Shown here: positions 1-5,114 of the stretch, one piece after another
How positions within the stretch are numbered: the first letter of the stretch is position 1
Layout of the letters: each line of letters begins with the position of its first letter
Position numbers and translations under genes: made by a program
Assembly: GCA_018666295.1 (NCBI GenBank)
Contig: JABIZW010000089.1
Location: 1-5,304 of the forward strand
Length of the DNA: 5,304 nucleotides
Reading direction: 5' to 3'
Source of the DNA: Halieaceae bacterium
GTDB taxonomy: Bacteria > Pseudomonadota > Gammaproteobacteria > Pseudomonadales > Halieaceae
Notes under the pieces: model-generated
What the model was told of the DNA's origin: nothing
The model's input: only the letters and a program-made list of their open reading frames with translations
Database searches by the model: none

Positions 1-486
1 GAGGAACAAATCCGTCTGCTCGAATTTGTCATCGCCGGTTCATTCAGTGCATTGGCGAATACGGACCTTAGCGCAGACATTATTGACGGTGATCTGTCGG
101 TCTGGGGGAGGGCGCTTTCACTGCTTTCGCGTTATTTCGTTGTGACCACTATTGAATCGTCTGAGATGCGTCCTCTGCCCGATACGTGGGAGCCGCTGTC
201 GCAAATGGCTTTGGCGGCGATGCTGGAGCAGGCGAGGGTGGCCTTGTTGATGGGTGATCAAGATCAATACGGCAGTGCTCTCCTGCGAGCTGAGCGTTTT
301 ATTCGGGCGCATACGCATTCTGACGACGCCCGATCAAACAGCGTCATCGAGTCACTAGAGGCGCTTGCTGCGACAGATTTTCTGCCGCCACTTCCAGATT
401 TATCAGCGACATTGCGCATATTTCGCGATTTTGAGCGCGCACCAGAATCTCTGGCTGTCCCTGCCCGTGTTGAGGAGACACCCTGA
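1..486 (+). CDS. hemX: HemX family protein, C-terminal part (5' truncated)
   Basis: The reading frame is open from the first base to a TGA at 484-486, giving 161 visible residues; the start lies outside the window. A TTG at 52 is only an internal codon, because the frame continues upstream in register. The visible part matches the C-terminal half of the HemX family, historically annotated as uroporphyrinogen-III C-methyltransferase-like although real HemX proteins lack the methyltransferase domain. Recognisable stretches are a WGRALSLLSRYFVV segment, a LEQARVALLMGDQDQY helix and the proline-rich ending LPPLPDLSATL. Known family members have an N-terminal membrane anchor and a coiled coil, which would be in the missing part. 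It overlaps hemY by one base (TGATG), the usual hemX-hemY order behind hemC/hemD in gammaproteobacteria, so translational coupling is likely. Its biochemical role is poorly defined. Family assignment rests on both the motifs and the hemY neighbour. Confidence 0.82.
   Translation, partial: EEQIRLLEFVIAGSFSALANTDLSADIIDGDLSVWGRALSLLSRYFVVTTIESSEMRPLPDTWEPLSQMALAAMLEQARVALLMGDQDQYGSALLRAERFIRAHTHSDDARSNSVIESLEALAATDFLPPLPDLSATLRIFRDFERAPESLAVPARVEETP
472..477 (+). promoter_or_regulatory. Shine-Dalgarno site for hemY
   Basis: GAGGAG lies inside the last codons of hemX, 8 nt before the hemY ATG at 486. This is strong and well spaced. It fixes the hemY start and supports coupled translation across the TGATG overlap. 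Confidence 0.75.
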
Positions 487-1295
487 TGCGGGGTCCCTTG
501 TTGCTCGTGATTCTGGGTTTGACTGCGGGGGTGGCACTCGTGTCGGTGTTAGCACAAGATCCCGGCTATGTGCTGTTACAGCGCGGAGACTATCGCGTTG
601 AAACTACGGTAGTCGCGCTCGGTATTATGGCGGTCTTTTTTTTACTGGCGGCTAGGCTAGTGTACCGGGTGCTTGTCGCATTACTCGGCATTGCCCCGGG
701 TATGGGTCGCTGGCTTGAAAAGCGTAAAGAAAACCGAGAGTCCGAACTCGTACGAGAGAGCTTCACGGACGTGCTCGCCGGTCGGGACGTCGCGCTCAAT
801 CAGAAACTTGGAAAGCTTGAGCGAGTGTCTTGGTTTTCCGAGGTCCACCTGAAAGAGGCCCGCAACTGGGTGTTTACTCGGCAGCTCGCGACTGCTCAAA
901 AACGCGATAAGTTAAAGCGTCTATGGCAAAGCGCGTCCGCGCATCAGAAACACGATCCAGTTTTTACCGCGTTATATGCTGGGCACTTACTGCGGGTCGG
1001 CGCGTCCTCAGATGTGGAAGCGCAGTTGCTCGGTTTGGCGGACAAGGGGTGGCCGATTGAAGCGACGGCTGTACTCGCCCAGTTGAGGGTGTCAAAACCC
1101 GATATGCTGATCAGCAAGCTTACGAAGTTGATGGAAACTGCGCCATCAGGCGATGCTGCAACCGGCTTGGTCATCGCGAAAGCGCAGGCGATGTCGGGCG
1201 ATCAGGGTCAACAGCTACTGACCGATTACTATGCGGCGCACCGCTCAGCTGACATCGTAACGGCGCTTGGGAGCCTCTTCCTTAACCGCGCCTAG
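486..1295 (+). CDS. hemY: HemY, TPR-type heme biosynthesis-associated membrane protein (short form)
   Basis: This 269-residue protein has the HemY N-terminal domain: two hydrophobic segments at about residues 3-23 and 42-68 flank the conserved PGYVLLQRGDYRVET stretch, followed by a basic region (about 79-84). It is the proteobacterial TPR-type HemY, not the Bacillus protoporphyrinogen oxidase of the same name; it sits in the inner membrane and its exact role in heme synthesis is unsettled. Residues from about 104 onward (KLGKLERVSWFSEVHL, then LKRLWQSASAHQKHDPVF) resemble the C-terminal half of E. coli HemY. That protein has about 398 residues, so the TPR region after residue 100 appears to have been lost, and the C-terminus is about 25 residues shorter. 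The frame is intact, so this looks like a compact variant rather than a pseudogene. The ATG follows a strong GAGGAG site. The TAG stop overlaps the ubiD stop on the other strand. Confidence 0.85.
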   Translation: MRGPLLLVILGLTAGVALVSVLAQDPGYVLLQRGDYRVETTVVALGIMAVFFLLAARLVYRVLVALLGIAPGMGRWLEKRKENRESELVRESFTDVLAGRDVALNQKLGKLERVSWFSEVHLKEARNWVFTRQLATAQKRDKLKRLWQSASAHQKHDPVFTALYAGHLLRVGASSDVEAQLLGLADKGWPIEATAVLAQLRVSKPDMLISKLTKLMETAPSGDAATGLVIAKAQAMSGDQGQQLLTDYYAAHRSADIVTALGSLFLNRA

Positions 1296-2791
1296 CGTTG
1301 GCGTCCAGGCAAGTTGATTCCCAGAGAGTCCCAAAGCGAATCGACGTGCGCTTTTACCTCTGGATCCATTTGAATCGATGAACCCCATTCTCTCTCGGTT
1401 TCACCCTCCCATTTATTCGTCGCATCCATACCCACTTTAGAGCCAAGACCTGCAACCGGCGAGGCAAAATCGAGATAATCAATGGGGGTGTTGTCGATAA
1501 AGACTGAATCGCGACGAGGATCCATACGCGTTGTCATGGCCCAAATCACATCTTCCCAGTTTCTGACGTCAACATCCTCATCAGTCACAATGATGAACTT
1601 GGTGTACATAAATTGCCGCAAAAAGCTCCAAATACCCAACATGATGCGCTTTGCGTGCCCTGGGTATTCTTTGCGAATACTGACCACCGCCATACGGTAA
1701 GAGCAGCCTTCAGGGGGTAAATAGAAGTCCACAATCTCTGGGAATTGCTTTTGCAGTAAGGGTACAAAGACCTCGTTTAAGGCGACGCCAAGAATTGCGG
1801 GCTCGTCCGGCGGCCGGCCTGTGTAAGTGCTGTGATAAATCGGGTTTTTCCGGGTCGTCATCGTTTGCACGGTAAAGACGGGGAAGCTTTCAACCTCGTT
1901 GTAGTAGCCAGTATGGTCGCCAAATGGCCCTTCATTGGCCATTTCGGTGGGATCTATGTAGCCCTCCAAAATAATTTCAGAGTGCGCCGGAACCAAAAGT
2001 TCGTTGTCTCTGCACGCAGGTGTCAAGCAGTTGGCCAGCTCGGTCTTACCGCCGCGCAGTAGCCCTGCGAAGGCGTATTCTGACAGCGCATCGGGCACGG
2101 GCGTCACCGCGCCGAGCGTTGTGGCGGGGTCTGCGCCCAATGCGATCGCCACTGGGTAGGGTTCTCCCGGGCGCTTTAATGTCCAGTCTCGAAAGTCGAG
2201 AGCGCCGCCACGATGCGACAGCCAGCGCATGATCAGCTTGTTGCGCCCCAGAAGCTGCATTCTATAAATACCCAGATTCATGCGCGGTTTTTCTGGTCCG
2301 CGTGTGATGACTAACGGCCATGTCACCAGTGGCCCAACATCGCCAGGCCAGCACGTTTGAATAGGAAGCGTCGTCAGATCGACCGCATCATCCTTGATGA
2401 CGACCTCTTGGCAGGGTGGGCGGCTGATCGTTTTGGGGCCCATGTTGAGCACCTTCTTGAGCAGCGGGGCTTTGTCAATCAGATCCCGCATACCCTTGGG
2501 CGGGTCAGGTTGTCGTAAATAGGCGAGAAGCTCACCAATTTCACGCAGCGCTTCGGTTGAGTCTGCGCCCATACCCAGCGCAACACGCTTTTCAGTACCA
2601 AAGAGATTGGCCAGAAGCGGCACGTCATAGCCCTTTGGATTTTCAAACAGCAGCGCCGGACCACCGCCACGCAACGTACGGTCGGCGATCTCTGTCATTT
2701 CTAGATTTGGATCAATTTCTTCTTTGATTCGCACCAAATCGCCATTCGCTTCTAGCGTGGCGAGGAAGTCGCGTAGGTCCCGAAATTTCAT
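1292..2791 (-). CDS. ubiD: 4-hydroxy-3-polyprenylbenzoate decarboxylase UbiD
   Basis: UbiD decarboxylates 3-polyprenyl-4-hydroxybenzoate in ubiquinone biosynthesis, using prenylated FMN supplied by UbiX. The 499 residues align from end to end with E. coli UbiD (497). The conserved NLGIYR motif (172-177) is present, as are RWLSHRGGALD (189-199) and SEYAFAG (237-243). By analogy with the fungal relative Fdc1, Asn172, His193 and Glu238 should bind the metal and cofactor phosphate. Arg177, Glu287 and Asp292 (in EGPFGDH) should form the catalytic triad. A small insertion of about 5 residues near 257-263, relative to E. coli, lies before LVPAHSEI. The ATG aligns with the internal MKY of E. coli, and an in-frame TGA at 2810-2812 leaves it as the first possible ATG; the ribosome site is weak. 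It lies 125 bp downstream of rho on the same strand. The TAG stop is shared with hemY through CTAG. Confidence 0.97.
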   Translation of the reverse strand: MKFRDLRDFLATLEANGDLVRIKEEIDPNLEMTEIADRTLRGGGPALLFENPKGYDVPLLANLFGTEKRVALGMGADSTEALREIGELLAYLRQPDPPKGMRDLIDKAPLLKKVLNMGPKTISRPPCQEVVIKDDAVDLTTLPIQTCWPGDVGPLVTWPLVITRGPEKPRMNLGIYRMQLLGRNKLIMRWLSHRGGALDFRDWTLKRPGEPYPVAIALGADPATTLGAVTPVPDALSEYAFAGLLRGGKTELANCLTPACRDNELLVPAHSEIILEGYIDPTEMANEGPFGDHTGYYNEVESFPVFTVQTMTTRKNPIYHSTYTGRPPDEPAILGVALNEVFVPLLQKQFPEIVDFYLPPEGCSYRMAVVSIRKEYPGHAKRIMLGIWSFLRQFMYTKFIIVTDEDVDVRNWEDVIWAMTTRMDPRRDSVFIDNTPIDYLDFASPVAGLGSKVGMDATNKWEGETEREWGSSIQMDPEVKAHVDSLWDSLGINLPGRQR

Positions 2792-2916
2792 ACTGTCGTC
2801 TTCAGCTTTTCATTCACCACAGCATGACATAGATGAATGGAGAGCGGGTCACTGCGTCTTGAAACTGACGCGCAAAATGAGCAAGACAGGGCGTGGGCGC
2901 ACACTGTGCGCCGAAA
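2792..2916 (-). other. rho-ubiD intergenic region
   Basis: This 125-bp gap separates the rho stop from the ubiD start. It begins, in the direction of rho, with a 7-bp GC-rich hairpin (listed separately). A pyrimidine-rich stretch with few G residues follows (CGCCCACGCCCTGTCTTGC). I found no convincing sigma-70 promoter; the best -10-like hexamer, TATGTC, lacks a matching -35. Whether ubiD has its own promoter or depends on readthrough from rho cannot be decided from the sequence. Confidence 0.5.
2896..2912 (-). terminator. GC-rich hairpin just after rho, lacking a U-tract
   Basis: GGCGCAC and GTGCGCC form a perfect 7-bp stem around a 3-nt loop, starting 4 nt after the rho TAG. No T-run follows on the minus strand; the sequence continues CACGCCCTGTC. 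It is therefore not a standard intrinsic terminator. It could stabilise the 3' end of rho mRNA, mark a processing site, or be one part of a Rho-dependent termination region. Confidence 0.3.
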
Positions 2917-4491
2917 CTACTTACGCTTCATTGATCGGAAGAACTCGTCGTTAGACTTGGTGTCTTTGAGCTTGTCGAGTAAGAACTCAATCGCCGGTAG
3001 ATCTTCCATGCCGTGGAGTAATTTACGTAAGATCCACATGCGATGCAGCTCGTCCTCGCCGGTTAGCAGTTCTTCCCGGCGCGTTCCTGAACGTCGAATA
3101 TTAATTGCCGGATACACGCGCTTTTCCGCGATCTTTCGATCGAGGTGGAGTTCCATGTTGCCGGTACCTTTAAATTCTTCGTAGATGACTTCGTCCATCT
3201 TTGAGCCGGTCTCAGTGAGCGCCGTTGCAATAATGGAAAGGCTGCCTCCTTCCTCGATGTTTCTGGCGGCACCAAAGAAACGCTTTGGGCGTTCAAGTGC
3301 GTGCGCATCAACACCACCGGTTAGGACTTTTCCTGAACTGGGGACGACCGTGTTGTAAGCCCTTGCTAGACGGGTAATGGAGTCTAAAAGAATAACAACA
3401 TCACGCTTGTGTTCAACGAGGCGTTTTGCTTTTTCAATCACCATATCGGCGACCTGAACGTGCCTCGACGGTGGTTCATCAAATGTCGACGCAACAACCT
3501 CGGCACCACGCGCACCGACAGAACGTTGCATTTCGGTGACTTCCTCAGGGCGCTCATCAATCAGCAGGACGATGATATAGCACTCAGGATTATTGCTGAT
3601 GATGGACTGTGCCATGCTCTGCATCATGATGGTTTTACCCGCCTTGGGTGGAGCCACCAATAATCCCCGCTGGCCTTTACCCGTGGGAGAACACAAGTCG
3701 ATGATACGTCCCGTTAAGTCTTCGCTAGAGCCATTTCCCTTCTCAAGGGTAAGCCGCTCATCGGGAAATAGCGGGGTTAAGTTTTCGAAAAGAATTTTGG
3801 CTTTTGCTGTCTCGGGCGATTCGAAGTTCACTTCACTGACTTTGAGCAATGCAAAATAGCGCTCTGAGTCTTTGGGTGGACGAATCATTCCCGTAACAGT
3901 ATCGCCTGTTCTCAAGTTAAAGCGTCGAATTTGACTAGGACTGACATAAATGTCGTCGGGCCCGGCTAGAAACGAGCTGTCTGCGGAGCGTAAAAATCCG
4001 AAGCCGTCGGAAAGAATTTCCAGAACGCCGTCGCCGTAAATGTCTTCACCGCTTTTCGCATGCCGCTTCAGCAGTGAGAAAATAATGTCCTGCTTTCGTG
4101 AGCGGGCCATGTTTTCGATGCCCATCTCCACGGCCATGTCGATGAGTTCTTGCATCGTCTTGGTCTTAAGTTCCGTGAGACTCAGTGGATTTTCTGATGG
4201 GACATGTGGTTCACGGCGGTTACGCCGGTTGCGATTGCGTCGGTTGCGACCGCCGCCCTGGTTTTCACCGTCTTCGCTCGCTGATGCCGTCTCAGTATCG
4301 CTTGAGTTCGCTTGCTCTTGAGTTTGTTCGGGAGCGGCTTCATCTTCTTTGGCGGCCTCTGCCCGATTCAGTTTGAGCGTTTTTGTAGGCTTGTCGTCAG
4401 TGGCTGAGGCATCCGATGTATCTGCCTCTGGAGTCACGTCGACTGCCGGACTGGCTGACGAATCGATAATGTTAGTTTCTTCTTCTTGCAC
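2917..4491 (-). CDS. rho: Transcription termination factor Rho with extended N-terminus
   Basis: Rho is the hexameric RNA-dependent ATPase/helicase that ends transcription at Rho-dependent sites. From residue 103 on, the 524-residue protein matches E. coli Rho (419 residues). It has the N-terminal helical domain (about 105-150), the RNA-binding cold-shock motif GFGFLR (163-168), Walker A APPKAGKT (280-287), the catalytic Glu in DERPEE (313), Walker B ending at Asp370, the Q loop around Lys388, Lys441 and the arginine-finger region (Arg458, Arg471). Residues 1-102 are extra: an acidic Ser/Asp/Glu/Thr/Ala-rich stretch to about 76, then an Arg/Asn repeat at 82-93. A 3-residue insertion (SVGARGAEVV where E. 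coli has LVKGEVV) follows MQR at about 321-323. The start is GTG at 4491, with AGGT 8 nt upstream and an in-frame TAA at 4498-4500. The first in-frame ATG is codon 113, already inside the conserved domain, so the extension is probably translated. Confidence 0.97.
   Translation of the reverse strand: MQEEETNIIDSSASPAVDVTPEADTSDASATDDKPTKTLKLNRAEAAKEDEAAPEQTQEQANSSDTETASASEDGENQGGGRNRRNRNRRNRREPHVPSENPLSLTELKTKTMQELIDMAVEMGIENMARSRKQDIIFSLLKRHAKSGEDIYGDGVLEILSDGFGFLRSADSSFLAGPDDIYVSPSQIRRFNLRTGDTVTGMIRPPKDSERYFALLKVSEVNFESPETAKAKILFENLTPLFPDERLTLEKGNGSSEDLTGRIIDLCSPTGKGQRGLLVAPPKAGKTIMMQSMAQSIISNNPECYIIVLLIDERPEEVTEMQRSVGARGAEVVASTFDEPPSRHVQVADMVIEKAKRLVEHKRDVVILLDSITRLARAYNTVVPSSGKVLTGGVDAHALERPKRFFGAARNIEEGGSLSIIATALTETGSKMDEVIYEEFKGTGNMELHLDRKIAEKRVYPAINIRRSGTRREELLTGEDELHRMWILRKLLHGMEDLPAIEFLLDKLKDTKSNDEFFRSMKRK
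4213..4248 (-). repeat. Short tandem repeat encoding Arg/Asn tract of Rho
   Basis: On the + strand, 9-bp units CGGTTACGC (4217-4225), CGGTTGCGA (4226-4234) and CGGTTGCGA (4241-4249) occur in close succession with a 6-bp partial unit (TTGCGT) between the last two. On the minus strand they encode RNR and RRN steps at Rho residues 82-93. All units are multiples of 3, so slippage would change tract length without breaking the frame. Confidence 0.7.
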
Positions 4492-4499
4492 GCGGTTTT

Positions 4500-4503
4500 A
4501 CCT
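4500..4503 (-). promoter_or_regulatory. Shine-Dalgarno site for rho
   Basis: AGGT sits 8 nt before the GTG at 4491. Its last base is the first base of an in-frame TAA stop, so Rho translation cannot begin further upstream. The match is short but the spacing is normal, and it supports the GTG as the start of the extended Rho. Confidence 0.5.
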
Positions 4504-4626
4504 GTGGCTTTTGGGGAGTAGTGTTTGGTTTGTCCATTACTGGCGCGGTAGAGATTTTTTCTAATGAAACCCCATAGTGGACGCGAATACATGGGAAGAT
4601 GTCAGTGCGTTTACTCAGGGGTTTGC

Positions 4627-4640
4627 GGCGTGATGACGCC
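4627..4640 (-). other. Small hairpin in rho leader
   Basis: GGCGT and ACGCC form a 5-bp stem around a 4-nt loop (CATC on the transcribed strand), about 15 nt beyond the stronger hairpin. No T-run follows. It is a possible secondary element of the rho leader RNA and weak on its own. Confidence 0.3.
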
Positions 4641-4655
4641 CACAACGGAAAGGTA

Positions 4656-4673
4656 GCACCGCTTTTGCGGTGC
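4656..4673 (-). other. Perfect 7-bp hairpin downstream of trxA
   Basis: GCACCGC-AAAA-GCGGTGC on the minus strand makes a GC-rich stem with an A tetraloop, 47 nt after the trxA TAA. The following bases are TACCTTTCCG, too poor in T for a good intrinsic terminator. It may end or protect trxA mRNA, or act as an attenuator-like element ahead of rho. Confidence 0.45.
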
Positions 4674-4720
4674 GTCTACAAAGAGTTAAGAGATTTTTTT
4701 GGGTGTAGGACGTGTTTGGA

Positions 4721-5047
4721 TTAGAGGCAACTGTCTACAAACTCAGCGAGTTGCGTTTTTGAGAGCGCGCCTACTTTTGTTTCTACTGCACTGCCGCCCT
4801 TAAAAACGATCAGCGTTGGAATTCCACGGATACCAAACTTCCCGGGTAGATCGGGGTTGGCGTCTACATCGACCTTGCACACTTTAAGTTGATCGCCGTA
4901 TTCGCTGGCTATTTCCTCAAGCACTGGTGCAATCATTTTGCACGGTCCGCACCATTCGGCCCAAAAGTCCACGAGGACGGGTACATCTGAGGATAAAACC
5001 TCATCTTGAAAATCAGCGTCAGTGACGTGTGTAATATTATCGCTCAT
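4721..5047 (-). CDS. trxA: Thioredoxin 1 (TrxA)
   Basis: TrxA is the small cytosolic dithiol-disulfide oxidoreductase that reduces ribonucleotide reductase, PAPS reductase, methionine sulfoxide reductases and many others, and is itself recharged by thioredoxin reductase. At 108 residues it has the normal family length (E. coli 109) with no signal peptide. The redox motif WCGPC is at 32-36 (Cys33, Cys36) within FWAEWCGPCKMIAP. The buried Asp27 and the cis-proline loop GIRGIPT (Pro77) are present, as is the C-terminal KVGALSK. Two further cysteines, Cys57 (KVCKVD) and Cys107 (next to the last residue), are absent from E. coli Trx1; from memory the first also occurs in Pseudomonas thioredoxin. 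The ATG has a strong GGAGG site 4 nt upstream. It precedes rho on the same strand, the usual trxA-rho arrangement, and is divergent from the GIY-YIG gene. Confidence 0.98.
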   Translation of the reverse strand: MSDNITHVTDADFQDEVLSSDVPVLVDFWAEWCGPCKMIAPVLEEIASEYGDQLKVCKVDVDANPDLPGKFGIRGIPTLIVFKGGSAVETKVGALSKTQLAEFVDSCL

Positions 5048-5051
5048 AGTG

Positions 5052-5056
5052 CCTCC
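5052..5056 (-). promoter_or_regulatory. Shine-Dalgarno site for trxA
   Basis: GGAGG on the minus strand lies 4 nt before the trxA ATG at 5047. It is a strong match at slightly short spacing and fits a highly translated gene. Confidence 0.75.
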
Positions 5057-5067
5057 GGGTAAGTCGC

Positions 5068-5073
5068 ATCATA
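5068..5073 (-). promoter_or_regulatory. Possible -10 element for trxA
   Basis: TATGAT matches the sigma-70 -10 consensus at 5 of 6 positions and would put the transcript start roughly 15 nt before the trxA ribosome site. No good -35 hexamer lies at 16-18 bp, so the call rests on the -10 and on its position in a 67-bp divergent gap. Confidence 0.3.
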
Positions 5074-5077
5074 TACT
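5072..5077 (+). promoter_or_regulatory. Possible -10 element for the GIY-YIG gene
   Basis: TATACT is a 5-of-6 match to the -10 consensus, 37 nt before the ATG at 5115. The sequence 17 bp upstream (GTGCCT) is a poor -35. It overlaps the opposite-strand -10 candidate by two bases. Confidence 0.22.
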
Positions 5078-5114
5078 CTCAAAAAATATGTTCGGATGAC
5101 AGCGTTGAAATCTA

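Larger units (their letters stand above)
4492..4720 (-). other. rho leader / trxA-rho intergenic region
   Basis: The 229 bp between the trxA stop and the rho GTG hold no gene I can support. In the direction of rho the region contains an A-rich stretch after trxA, a 7-bp hairpin (4656-4673), a second 5-bp hairpin (4627-4640), then less structured sequence leading into the rho ribosome site. In E. coli rho has a long autoregulated leader with a short leader ORF (rhoL), so the position and length here are compatible with a comparable control region. I could not identify a clear promoter with both -35 and -10 elements. Confidence 0.5.

Noticed and set aside
52..54. TTG as a start codon for a 144-residue protein at the left edge
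   Set aside because: The frame is open through to base 1, and the product is recognisably the C-terminal part of a longer HemX, so the TTG is an internal leucine codon.
2810..2840. Inverted repeat CATTCA...TGAATG upstream of ubiD
   Set aside because: Six-base arms with a 17-bp gap and no extension; weak as an operator or hairpin and expected by chance.
2837..3184. Long + strand open frame (115 codons) antisense to the rho 3' end and rho-ubiD gap
   Set aside because: The sequence is low-complexity Ser/Arg-rich, typical of an antisense shadow, with no recognisable domain or ribosome site; the minus strand encodes conserved Rho.
4040..4376. Overlapping + strand open frames antisense to the Rho N-terminal extension
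   Set aside because: They reflect the biased composition of the acidic and Arg/Asn-coding region on the other strand and show no family features.
4538..4560. Terminator-like structure on the + strand: short TACTGGCGCGGTA hairpin followed by T6
   Set aside because: The stem is only 5 bp including a G-T wobble, with 3 bases between stem and T-run, and no + strand gene ends there.
4690..4700. T7 run on the + strand near the trxA end
   Set aside because: The nearest + strand hairpin ends 20 nt earlier, so this is not an intrinsic terminator; on the minus strand it is only an A-run after trxA.
4674..4741. 9-bp direct repeat GTCTACAAA at 4674-4682 and 4733-4741, flanking the end of trxA
   Set aside because: A single 9-mer duplication in a few hundred bases is close to chance expectation, and nothing else (no insertion, no further copies) supports it as a functional repeat.
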